Of a stretch of 64,000 nt of DNA, positions 43,698 to 54,368 are shown piece by piece. The number at the start of each line of letters is the position of its first letter. The stretch's first letter is position 1. The stretch comes from Nymphaea colorata. Lineage: Eukaryota > Streptophyta > Magnoliopsida > Nymphaeales > Nymphaeaceae. The stretch spans positions 11,201,672 through 11,265,671 of the forward strand of contig NC_045144.1 in NCBI RefSeq assembly GCF_008831285.2. Reading direction: 5' to 3'. The notes beneath the pieces were generated by a model. The model saw only the letters and a list, made by a program, of their open reading frames with translations, did no database searches and was not told the DNA's origin. Both the position numbers and the translations under genes were made by a program.

Positions 43698-46463
43698 CAG
43701 TGTTGTACGTATCGTACGATACGACCCCGTACCGTATGATACGTACTGTATCGTTTTAAAATACGGTACGATACACCCCCCATACCATAAATAGGGGTTG
43801 TATCGTTCTTGTATCGCACGTATCATGCGATACATGGCCCGTATCGTACAATATGGGGCGATACACCCCGTATCATACGATACAGGCTGATTTCGCAAAA
43901 ACCCACTCGAGACCTACTTATTCGGCTTCTTTTTGAAAAAAAGCCTCCGTTATTCATTTCTCAAGCTCGGATACTACCGTCAGGGAGGGCGATTGTCTAT
44001 TTTCACCATCAAAAAGTTGATTTTCACCGTGAAATCGAAGATTAAGGGGTCGATTTCTGCGTGGGTGGTTGATTTTCGTTGGGAAGAAAGGGGTTTTCTT
44101 CATTTCTTCTTCGTAAGGTATGAAATCTCATGTTTTTACCATGTATTCATAATTTTTTACCGTATAATCATAGATTGAAAGATTTCGAGTGTTTTTCATT
44201 AAGTTTACCATAGGCTTTCATCTTATTTTTTGAAGATATGGATCCTATATGGCAATGCTGCGAAAGGGTGAAGGAGAATAACCGCTTGAAACTCAAATGT
44301 AGCGTTTGTCTGAGTACATTTTCAGGAGGGATTAGTAGAATGAAACACCAATTGGCAAGGACCTCCAAAGATGTGTCTCCTTGTGTTGGAGGACCAAACA
44401 AACCTTTGTCTCCATTTGTGCGTCAGCAATGTTTAGATATGCTTTATGTTTTATATCAAAAGAGAATACAAAAAGAAATTGAAGAGGCAAATGTAGGCTA
44501 TAATGAGCCTTTGGAAGATGAAGAAGAAGAGGAAGAAGCTTATGAATATGATGATGAAGATGATAACAGTCTAAGAACAGATTTGGAGACCTCAAGAAGT
44601 AGAGATCGTAGAGGAAAAGGGATCATGTATGAAGGAGGTCGATCTGGCGTAACGAAAAGGAAGAGAAGAGGCACAGCAGATAGGGTCAGGCGTGGTATGC
44701 GACCACCTAGTGGTAGAGTTTCTACTGGTATGTCTAGTGTTGGCTCTATTAAGAGTTTTTTTCCTTCATATACTAGCCCAGGTGGTCAGCCACAACATGA
44801 TTTGATGAGAAAGTTTACAAAAGGAGTTGAATTGATACGACCTACACAAACTAGATTTACCACAAATGTATTGACTGTGCAGAGTGTGGTGAAACAAAGA
44901 ACTCCTTTGAGGCAGATTTTCGCTAGTGAAAAATAGGTTGCATATCCACATGCTCATAAAAGAAATGCTTCTTCAGTTGTGGATATCATATTTAATAAGA
45001 ATTTTGGGAATCATGTGTGAAGCTATTGAAAGTTTGTGTTCCATTAGTGAAAGTCCTCAGGTTTGCTAACAGCGAGGATAGGCCTTCCATATGGTACTTA
45101 TATGAGGCCATGGATAAAGCAAAAGAGGCAATTCGAGACAACTTAAAAGGAAAAAAAAAGTTATATATGCCCATACAACTTACTATCTAAATCCTGCAAT
45201 TAGATTTTCTCTTACATTTAAGAAGGACAGTTAAGTCTTAAGTGGTTTGTTGGATTGTATTAACGTGTTAGTGGCAGATTCTAGAGAACAAGATGCCGTC
45301 AGCAATGAGTTGGATCTATCTGATACTTGTTATCGGGGCATGGGACAACCTGTTGCCATTCGAGCCAGGACAACCATGCGTCCAGGTAAATACATAGAAA
45401 TGTTTAATTTACTTTGCATTTGTTACATTTGATTCTTTTAGAACTTTCACATTGATTTGTTATAACGTTATATTTTTGTTTAGATTTGTGGTGGAATAGG
45501 TATGGGTTTGATTGTCCAAACCTAGCACGTTTTGCAATCAAAGTCCTCATCCATACATGCAGTGCTAGTGGATGCGAAAGGAACTGGAGTGTGTTCCAAC
45601 ATATCCATAGCAAAAAAAAGAATAGGCTCGAACATAAAAGGTTGAATGACCCTGTCTTTGTTCGATATAATATGAGGTTGAAACAAAGGTAATATAGCTT
45701 AATGTTTACATTTTTTGTACAATATATTTATATGAAATTATATATTAACAAGTTTTCTCTTATGTAATGTAGAGAATTACAAAAAACAGCAGCAAGGAAG
45801 CACACATCTCAGTTCGATCTTATCAGCTTGGAAAACTTTGACGATCTGGAGCCATGGATTGAGGAAGAACCAGCTACAATATTTGATAATGAAGATCTTG
45901 AATGCTTCAACTTTGAAGCTGAAGCAAGAGAAGGCTTTGTTGATGAAGGAGAGTCTGCTAGTGCTATTGCTGGTGCTGAATATGTTGGTGAGGATCTTCC
46001 AATTCTTGACGATGAAGATAAATATGAAGATGAAGATGAAAATGATGAAGATTATGAATGATGAATCATTATATGTATCGAACGACTTAAGAGTTATGAA
46101 TCTATGGTTGTTGAACACTTGAATGTTTTATCACTTTATGGCTTATGCTTTGTTGATTGAAATTGAATGATATTATTATGAGTTTTGATGTCTATGAGTA
46201 TGAAGTATGAATGATGAACCGTGAACGCGTAAGTTTATAGCATTTAGCAATAATAAGTCTATCATTATCTAAAACATGTTTTCTATGAAGAATTTATTAT
46301 TTTTAATTTTTTCTGATTTTTTTATGAATTTTTTGATTTTTTAAATTTTTTCTGATTTATTATTATTTTTTTAAAAAAATTACGATACAGTTACGATAAG
46401 TTACGATACGGCGTATCTTAAAGCCTGACCGATACGCCTTATGATACGCGTTTTACAACATTG
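43698..46463 (+). mobile_element. hAT transposon with decayed transposase, 2766 bp
   Basis: The terminal repeats CAGTGTTGTA and TACAACATTG are flanked by perfect 8-bp duplications ACTTGCAG at 43690-43697 and 46464-46471. The left 190 bases hold many degenerate copies of CGTATCG/CGATACG, including the 16-bp palindrome CGTATCGTACGATACG at 43708-43723. The right 90 bases hold TTACGATA repeats. Such subterminal motifs are the usual transposase-binding sites in hAT elements. The coding region lies at 44238-46061. Confidence 0.93.
44238..46061 (+). pseudogene. hAT transposase (BED finger, dimerization domain), DUF659 deleted
   Basis: The first frame (44238-44936) starts MDPIWQCC and holds a BED-type finger (KCSVC ... 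RMKHQLA ... VSPC). An acidic run near residue 95, a basic linker and IKSFFPSY follow. PQHDLMRKFTKG then joins straight to VELIRPTQTRFTTN, so most of the DUF659 part, normally about 200 residues, is missing. TAG at 44934 sits where Trp is expected (SEK*VAYPHAHKR), and a lost base near 45000 shifts frame before PLVKVLRFANSEDRP. Later exons are well kept: 45247-45385, a GT..AG intron (45386-45483), DLWWNRYGFDCPNLARFAIK to CERNWSVFQHIHSKKKNRLE (hAT dimerization), an intron at 45689-45772, then an acidic tail ending ENDEDYE. Not functional. Confidence 0.85.
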
Positions 46464-46471
46464 ACTTGCAG

Positions 46472-47595
46472 GTAATGCAAGAACAACAATTTGCTCTCCT
46501 CAATGAATTGCAAGATAACTTGCATTAGCAAGTTGATCAAATGATAATATTACAAGAAAGGCTATCTTAAGCATAGTCTACAAGGTATTCGACTATTCGC
46601 CAAAGAGGACCTGTTAAATAGAAGAATCTCATATCCCTTGCATTCTTAATCTAATTAGTATTTGTTCAGATAACAACAAATCATCAGAATCAGTTAGAGC
46701 CTAACAGCAATGCTCCTGATACTAAAATTGGAAATTTGAGCAAAACCTAAGCATTGGTGGAGCATCACAGCACCAGAGAAGTGTTGAAGCACTCATACTA
46801 ACCATAGAGAAAACCACAGCCATTGACATCCCTAGAGGAAGACCGAGCGCCTCAACCGCACTACTATCTTCCCTGAAACTCCGCTCAAATGCTGCTTTCA
46901 CTTCAGCTGGACCCCTCCGGCATCCTGAGACCTCCAAAAGAATCGAGGAGCTCCACCGGCTGCTACCCCGAATTGGATGCCACCGCAAAGAAAAACCTCT
47001 GCTCTTTGAAACCCTGTGATCCCATCAGGCACCAAGAAAATTCAAGAACCTCAAAACCATAATTTATCCTAGTTTTCGCATGATACAGGACTGATAAAAA
47101 CGCACTGCTTGATACGATTAACACCATCATCCTCAATCCCAGAGACAGAAGGATAGGGTGACCCTAGGGTCCTCTTGCTAAAACCCTCACAAGATACGCT
47201 TTCAAGTGAGGACCGGCCATTAGCTTGGCTTTTGGTGGTGCAAGAAGAATCCTCGACATCAATATAGGAAGGAATCGAAGAGGATGCACAGCGGGTGATT
47301 CAGATGTTTGCTGAATGAACCAGTCATCATCTCCATCTCTGCAGTTCTCTGCATCATGGTCCTTGTTCAAAAATTGAATGGACTGTAGCTCAACTCATGT
47401 CAACTCTTCCCAAATTGAGTCCATTTCTGTTTTTACAAATTCACTAAGGGCCCGTCTGATTCACAGGAAAAATCTTGTGCATCGGTTGAAAATCGTATGG
47501 GAGGGTGAAATTCCACCCGTTCACCCTTCTTCACAACAAACACGGAGAAATTTCACCTGAAATTTACTTTGTCATCTGGTGAAATTTCGCCCGTG
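46472..47595. other. Flank with small unassigned minus-strand frames
   Basis: Minus-strand frames at 46722-46988 (SGCRRGPAEVKAAFERSFRE) and 47164-47370 (DAENCRDGDDDWFIQQTSES) have protein-like composition but no family I know and no clear splice partners. The stretch from about 47450 (GGGCCCGTCTGATT) is rich in GAAATTTC inverted pairs. Confidence 0.3.
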
Positions 47596-47660
47596 AAAAA
47601 GTCGGTCCTCACAGGACCGACTTTTTGGCGGAGACATTTTTGAGAGCCATTAGGGCTCTC
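47596..47660. repeat. Two adjacent perfect hairpins
   Basis: AAAAAGTCGGTCCT (47596-47609) and AGGACCGACTTTTT (47613-47626) form a perfect 14-bp stem with loop CAC. GAGAGCC (47642-47648) and GGCTCTC (47654-47660) form a second stem. Just upstream, GAAATTTCACC and GGTGAAATTTC form a third inverted pair. Confidence 0.85.
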
Positions 47661-47710
47661 AATGTCTGCCCTCTTTTCCCCTCTTCTCTCTCGCTACAGA
47701 CTCGCAGTCA

Positions 47711-47880
47711 ACGAAAGGGCTCCTCTCTCGCTGCACTCCACAGGTCTGCGTCTCCTTCTCCCTCACACTCGACGGAAGGGCTCCTCACTCGCTGCACTCC
47801 ACAGGTCTGCTTCTCCTCCTCCCTCGCACTCGACGGTCTTCTCCTCCTCTCTCGTTCCACAGGTCTGCGTGTCCTTCTGT
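47711..47880 (+). repeat. 61-bp minisatellite, nearly three units
   Basis: Units start ACGAAAGGGC (47711), ACGGAAGGGC (47772) and ACGGTCTTCT (47833). Each includes CTCG then CCACAGGTCTGC. The third unit lacks part of its start. The strand is C/T-rich, so long frames here are not evidence of coding. Confidence 0.85.
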
Positions 47881-48127
47881 TGTCACAGTGTCTCCTCCTC
47901 TGTCGCGGTTTTCTTCCTCATCTTTGCTGCATAGGTCTCTGAACTGTCGCTGCGTCTCCTCTTCTCTTCCTGCGTTTCCTCCTCTGTTGCTGCATCTTTC
48001 CTCTTTGTTGTGTTTCCTCCTTCTCTTGCTGCGTTTCCTCCTCTTCTCATTTTCTGATCGGTGTTTTTCCCTTTCTGGTGCTTTTCTTTTTCTATTCTTT
48101 ATGTTCTTTTTCCATGAATGAACGCAG

Positions 48128-48225
48128 TGAAGAGGCCACGAAGGCTGCTCTTATATACAGCTACTCAACTGCCGCTAGCGGCTTCTCGGCGAAGCTCACC
48201 CCGGAACAAGTCGTGAAGCTCTCGA
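48128..48225 (+). pseudogene. Exon of peptidase-inhibitor-I9-like protein
   Basis: After an acceptor-like AACGCAG the reading is SEEATKAALIYSYSTAASGF then SAKLTPEQVVKLS, followed by a donor-like GTAGGC at 48226. This matches the second half of the inhibitor I9 (subtilisin propeptide-like) fold of small plant subtilase inhibitors, where 'YSY...GFSAKLT.EQV..LS' is characteristic. The usual next exon (PGVLQVVPS-type) and the upstream exon were not found nearby. It may be a captured exon, a gene remnant, or a gene whose other exons lie far off. An ATG 10 bases upstream (48118) would also give this frame. Confidence 0.6.
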
Positions 48226-48842
48226 GTAGGCTCCTCTCTCTTTCTTGTCTTGTTTTTTATTTTACGAAAAGATCGACATGCGCCTTCTTGTTTTCTGGTC
48301 TGGAATCCTTTTGCTGTATTCTCTGTTTGCATTGACATAGTATTTGCTGTTTATTTGACTATGTTAGGTTGTAGGCTAGATAGGTTTGGGGATGCAGTAT
48401 GGTCGACGGGGTTGTAACATCGGTGTTTATTTTAGAGTATAATTCCTTTTCCAATCTTGTTGAAATGTGTATCTTGTTGACTGTATTATTTTCCTATACC
48501 AAATATTTAGTTATAGGGAAAGAACCGAGTATGATGAGAAACTGATTTTCAATTTTCTCTGTAGTTGTCAAACGAATGTTCTTGTGATTCTATTGTTGAA
48601 GCCTATAAGGAGGCTCATATTTGAAGAAATATCATGTATATGAATCGAGCACCATAATCTCAGACGTATGTCTCAGGTCCTTTTTCTTTCTTTTTGGTGA
48701 GGAAGCAACAATTCTCTGAGAGCAGCTATAACATCTCAAATGTTTACAGATTATCAATTGAATAACAAGTTTATTTATGAATTTTGACTATTGTTTCATT
48801 TAATTGTTTGACATTTGTTTTGTTTTGAAAAGGACCACGAAG

Positions 48843-48992
48843 ATGATGCCTCGGCAAAAGTACTATGTCATTTTTGAAGGTCGGTCATGAGGCATATATG
48901 ACAGTTGGGAGCGGTGTCAACCTTTAGTATATCGGTACAAGGACGCCCTCTTCAGATCATTTGATTCTTCAGATCGTTTTCTTTGTTGGATA
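48843..48992 (+). pseudogene. Viroplasmin / RNase H1 N-terminal-type domain fragment
   Basis: From ATG at 48843 the frame reads MMPRQKYYVIFEGRS, a TGA stop at 48898-48900, then GIYDSWERCQPLVYRYKDAL and FRSF before it ends. 'KYYV.F.GR..GIY.SW..C......YK.A..RSF' is the pattern of the small domain shared by the RNase H1 N-terminus and caulimovirus inclusion-body protein, also found in plant genes. Only this domain is present. The stop sits at the usual loop (GRxxGIY). Host-gene origin or a transposon-borne copy both remain possible. Confidence 0.6.
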
Positions 48993-49628
48993 TGTATGTA
49001 TTAAACTTCTTTTTTTGTGGATAGTAGGGAGTACTCATTAAACTTTTGTGGACATGTACTAATTACACAGTTGAACCTGTATGAGTTAGGTAACTTTGTT
49101 ATGGTTATAATTTTTATTTCGTCAACTATACGGCATTGTTGGATGTCATGGTTTTAATTGTGTTACTTTTTTTTTTTACATAAAACTGTTGTTGGTAATG
49201 CATGCTTAATGCGTAGGCCTAGACATTAGCATATTGTTGTTTTGGAAGATCATCCTCCAATTTCTTCCCACGTCAAATTGGGGAGGAGAAGGAGAAAAAA
49301 CAACTACTAACAGTTCTGAAAAAGTCTCTCAATTTTTCTACCATGTGCATCAAAGAGGGTTAATTTTACCCTGCAAAAAACTACCATGTGCATACAGGGT
49401 TAAATTCACTACATATTGAGATTCAGGAATTAGTGTTCCAGTTACTCGGCTTCATTGCAATCAAATACACTTCATTTGAGTTTTCTAAAACTCAGGTTGT
49501 GTCAGTGACTCGGTAACCCCCCCCCCCCCAAGTGTGGTCACATTGCCCACCCGATTTGCAGATCCCAGTTTTTTGCGTTGAGGACCAAATTATTGACTTT
49601 TTCAATATAAGCATTATTTCTTCTTAAA

Positions 49629-49651
49629 CCTAAGTTAGGACCTAACTTAGG
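49629..49651. repeat. 23-bp perfect palindrome
   Basis: CCTAAGTTAGG and CCTAACTTAGG are exact reverse complements separated by a single A (49640). Confidence 0.9.
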
Positions 49652-50376
49652 ATTATGCATGCTTTAAAACTGAGCCGACTAGGCCTATGCCCAGCCTGAA
49701 CTGCTTCAAGTTTGATTGAACTGAACTAAGCCACCTTTGCTGAACCCAACTAAACATGCACCTAGCCTTAACGTTCAAACTGAACCTAGCCTAGGTGACA
49801 CAAGTACTAACTGAGTTTGAACCTCCTAGCGCAAAGTAGGCCAGGTCATGGCATTCCCAGTCCAGATTTCCAATCTAGATCTCAGTATGAATTTCTAGAT
49901 CCGTAACCTACATCTGCTTAGATTCAGATCTCATGTCCATATTTTTGTCTCAGATCTCTGATCCAGATTAGAGTATCATATCTAGATATGTTTTTAAGAA
50001 CTTTCTTTGGATCCAAATCTTGCTTTGGATCTCAAAACTATGTCTATATCCAGAATCTATGTTCACTGAACATGGGACACATGCATAATACAAGGTTTGC
50101 ATAAAAGATATCTCTCTGGATTTCATATTGCATGCAACATGTCAGTAAAAACTGTCTTCCATGAACTGTCATAATTCGCTGAAGATGCTTCAGTTAGAAT
50201 AAATTTTCATCAAAAAATTAATTCCAAAACAAACAGAACATTGTTCGGAGTCTGAAAAATAAGTTGTCTAAGCTAATGTTGTTAGTGCATAACCTAAGGT
50301 TTCAAGAGAAGGCACGGTCCCTAAGGGGTTTAGTCCCATATGGATGGAGGAGAGAAATTGTGGTCCCCTAGATGGG

Positions 50377-50384
50377 TATAAAAG
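50377..50384 (+). promoter_or_regulatory. TATA-like site with following G/C hairpin
   Basis: TATAAAAG is followed at once by GGGGGCTTACCCCC, a 5-bp stem. About 100 bases upstream TGTTGTTAGTGCATAACC could be an LTR start. No gene or partner LTR is seen, so a solo LTR or TRIM promoter is only a guess. Confidence 0.3.
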
Positions 50385-53300
50385 GGGGCTTACCCCCACT
50401 CCCCTCGTTCTCCATTACTTCTTGAGCTGCAAGAGTGGAAAATAAATCTAGTAAAATTCTAGACAAATGCTCACAATGTCCAGCTTAGGTCAAATTCAAT
50501 TTTCTAGTTTTTTAGAGTCTGAGCATGGTCCCTAGTTCAGTTCATGGTAGTGACAATCCAGGCTCACCAAGCTCATGAAGAATCATGCTCCTGCTCAGCA
50601 GGAGTCGGAGTCAATCAGTTATGTAATTTACTCTTTTCTTTACTCTTTCCAGTTAGCTCTTTTCATTTCTAGTTTTCTAATAGCATGAAGTAGGCTTTCC
50701 ATTTTTGTTTTTGCATGCCTAATTTAGTTTATTTCATGCTTAGTTTAGGATAGTCTCAATTTTGTTTTAAGCATACTGTAGTTTAGTTTTTTCTCTGCTT
50801 TCCTAGCTTTTTTTTTTGTCTCTAAGTTAGGTGTGGAGGTCTGGTATGCTTCCTTCCATTTTCTTGTTTAAATTCGTCTGTGATTTCACGTTTTAATTTC
50901 TAAGTTACATTCATGTACATTTTCATGTAGTTTTCCTTTCAAGTTCATTAAAGCCCGGTTTGGTACAAGCATGCACATGAGATCACTATGCACACGCATC
51001 TTTCAATTAGGGAACAACATGAATGGAATGAGCAATGTTCTCTTGATGATAATCTGGGAATGAATAACACCAATTCAGGTTGAATTCCAAATGAACACAC
51101 TTAATAACTCAAGGTTTTCCAAACTTGTTCTAAAATCATGCCCCTTGTATAACTTTTTCTAAAACACTAGGTTCATGTATAGTCAAGATCTAACTTTGAA
51201 TTGACCCACATCCAAGTCTTCTATGGCACAGCTTAGACCTGCCCTGTAACCTACTACAAGCATACTCCAATCATAGTTCTAGGTCCTTTGGCTGATCCCT
51301 GCAAGACCCTCTCTCAATGCACAGCTATGACCCGTGCATTAAGCCTACTACAAGGAATCTAGTCATAACTGAAATGCAAACCTTAACTAGGTTGGCCGCT
51401 ATCATGAAACCTTCAAGCCCTAGCTAGGATTCCATTATATAAGCCCGATTCCAACTCAGATTTAAAACCATGAATCCAAATTTAGACTTTATAAGTCATA
51501 ACTTCAAGATGAGAATAAGTTGACAATCGGATCCTAAATCGGGACTTGGATGTCAAGACAAGACTAGTGTCAAATATGGACCCTAAATTACTTGCTTTGG
51601 ATCTTGAATTCAAAAGATACAAATCAGGCTATAAACATCATACTTGGATCTTTAGATCCAAATCCTATGGTTTGGAATTTTATCCTAGATTCTAGATCTC
51701 ATGACAGGATAATATCAAATTTTGGATTTTAGAAGAGGATCAAAATATATTGGATCTAAGGATTTCAATTGTTTCATAAGCCCTAGGTAAATCCTAAAGC
51801 CAAAACTGTGTCACAAGTTTGAATAACAGACCAGGTAACTTGGATTTTAAATCATGAATTCTCATAGAGGAACTCAAATATAAATTAGATGTAGATCCGG
51901 TTTCCGGTTCTTAGAGTCACATCCAATGAAACCCTAGAAGCTGGATCTAGACTATGCATAGATGTTAGCTTAGGATCATTTGCATGAATCAATGATAAGT
52001 AGGATATGAACCAAGCCTCATTTTAATTTGTTTTCCCCATACACAAGTCCTATCTTTGATGACCCGTTAGATTTTAAACTTGCAATCTTTTCAAAATCAG
52101 TGACATTTGTTTCATGTTATTAGGATCAGGACAACAATTAGTACTTAGGCTCTATAACACAACGTCTAGTCTTTGGTCTGCATGCCCCTTCTAAAAGCAT
52201 CAGAAATTGTTTGTATCGACAGCTCAGGTCCCATCTATTTGATTCCCATGTCTACGGTCAACATGCAAAGTTAAAAAATTTGCTTGCAAACTACATACCA
52301 AAATTTCCACTGTTTCAAAGGACTAAACAAAACTCTATTGTTTGATGATAAAAAAAAATACTCTCTATCATCTGATCATACAAAAATACACCACCAAATA
52401 TGTAGCTCTATGCATGGCATTCAACCCACAAATTGTATAAAAGGCCATTGGTAAATGTTCATCTTCCCTATGGTGTCAAAGATCAAAACTTCATTGAAAC
52501 ACTGAGAGTCAACTCACGATTGAGCATCTACCTAAAACATGTTTGTTACGTATCTGTCTTCATCTAATTGAAGGGCACATCCATCCTCAACTTTTTCTGT
52601 AAATAACATACTACAAATTATATTTCACTATTTTTCGTGGCACATTATCTCTTTCTGTTGGAGGTAGTTCTTTAGATCGGAGAGTGTGAAGGGTACATTC
52701 TCACATCCACTACTCAACTTGTTACTATAGTTATATCTCTAGCTTAGAATAACATTGACATTAGATGTTATTTCTCCAATCATGACATGGGCCCTCGTTG
52801 CCTTCCGATGCTACATCAACATGCAAGCAATAACAGGAGAAGTCATCGGGTGGTTGTATTCACCTAAACAGCCTAACAAAAAAATATACCGCAAAAAAAC
52901 CTCTTTATCACTATGCTAGCATATAATCCACATCTGGAAGTTTTCCTTTAAATTTTACGGGGCTTACTTTTCTTCAACCATTCCTCTTTCTAGCACACAC
53001 AAGTCCTTATAACGATTCCCGTTCGGCCATGACTACTCTTCCTGACACTAAACTAATGGTGCAATGTGTATATTTTGTAGAAGTTGAATGCATCTTCCTC
53101 ATCGTTTTATTTTTCATTTCTTCACATGGAATATGCATACCAATGACAGAAGGACTGTGCTTCGATCATTGATGGCGGAATCTAATGAAATATTTTTCTT
53201 CACTCCATGTGTGTCATTTTTGTGACTCCTATGTTGGAGAATTGGTGCATCCATAGGATCAGTACCTTATGTACCATAAACGTTATTTGCATTTGCTTTG

Positions 53301-54080
53301 CATTAAAAACCAATTGATGCATGTTCGGTCTTTTCTTTCCATGTCATCATCAACATCTATAACTGCATTTACGGCCTACACTGGTGATAATTCCAAATCC
53401 GATGCTAATAGAGTAGCATTGGCTATAATGTCTGTCATCTTCCAACTATCAAGTTTTTCCCCTGCAACGGTGTACCAACACACATAACTTCAGTTTTGCT
53501 TCAGTTTGGATGTAAAATCTAGTGTTTTTCAGACCAAAAGCAGTTGCTCTAAACACCTTAACAAACCGTATGATCCTTCGCCTGCAAACCAAAAGCTGGC
53601 CGAGTCTTGGGTTTCATGAAGCCCAACATTCATCATATTTTAGCTATGAATTCAGAGCCAAGGATGCAAATTTGGCACTAGGCAACAAGGCAGAGAGAAG
53701 GTAGATGGATGACCAACGAATTGGGCCCACATGTTTGCTGAATCCTGAAAAGGGTTCAAGCAAGATGCCCCAGTGAGATAGCCAACTCCAATAATGTCTT
53801 CCGATAAGAGTTTCCAAAATTTTTCTTGCAAAAGAAATGTTAAAAAGTGAAAAGTTGCAAGGCAAATTCCGTCCAACAGTTCATCGGGTTGAAGTTAATA
53901 GGAAGTAAAAACAAGTCTCCTAGTGGATGAAATCAGGAATATGAAAACGTTAACTTTTCCCAAAAGATAAAATTTACCCCAAAAAAAAGGGAGCGAAATT
54001 AAAACAAAAATGCTCCCGAATGGATTGACTTTAATCCGTCGATGTCATATCCATGATGCACTACAAAAATTAAGTTTCCA

Positions 54081-54082
<2 letters not shown>

Positions 54083-54157
<75 letters not shown>
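54083..54157. repeat. (AT)n microsatellite, 75 bp
   Basis: An uninterrupted AT repeat of about 37 units is preceded by TTCCATG and followed by CACCACACGG. The Tyr-Ile frame through it is meaningless. Confidence 0.98.
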
Positions 54158-54160
<3 letters not shown>

Positions 54161-54332
54161 CACACGGATGCAGTGCAGTTGTTATTCCTAAAAGAAACCC
54201 CACAAGAATATAATGTGTTAAATGAAATTTGATAACTGATCATTAGATGATTTTATAAAATCAATAAAACAGCATGATAATTTCTGTCCTAACCGTATAG
54301 AGGTGGGAATGGACAATAATGGTGAGGTTGGA

Positions 54333-54333
54333 C

Positions 54334-54367
<34 letters not shown>

Positions 54368-54368
54368 T
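54333..54368. repeat. (TA)n(GA)n compound microsatellite at copia edge
   Basis: About ten TA units are followed by about eight GA units, lying exactly where copia-3 RT similarity stops. Confidence 0.9.

Larger units (their letters stand above)
48993..54082. other. Long stretch without recognisable genes
   Basis: No frame exceeds about 75 codons with recognisable content. It holds a 13-base C run (49517-49529), a palindrome (49629-49651), GATC-rich segments at 49870-50040 and 51470-51980, a TATA-like site at 50377 and otherwise AT-rich DNA. Small frames at 53269-53487 and 53644-53876 have no identifiable family. Decayed noncoding transposon DNA is the simplest reading. Confidence 0.5.

Noticed and set aside
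41447-46463. One 5 kb hAT element spanning both sets of ends
   Set aside because: The outermost flanks (CATAGAAC and ACTTGCAG) do not match each other, whereas each shorter element has its own perfect 8-bp duplication.
47625-48121. Apparent Ser/Leu-rich protein of about 100 residues
   Set aside because: The frame crosses the 61-bp minisatellite in CT-rich DNA; overlapping frames are equally open. Only the I9-like exon at 48128 has family content.
48843-48992. Endogenous caulimovirus
   Set aside because: Only one small domain is present, with no reverse transcriptase, movement or coat protein text nearby; the domain also occurs in plant RNase H1-type genes.
54010-54213. Frame with a Tyr-Ile repeat
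   Set aside because: Translation of the (AT)n microsatellite.
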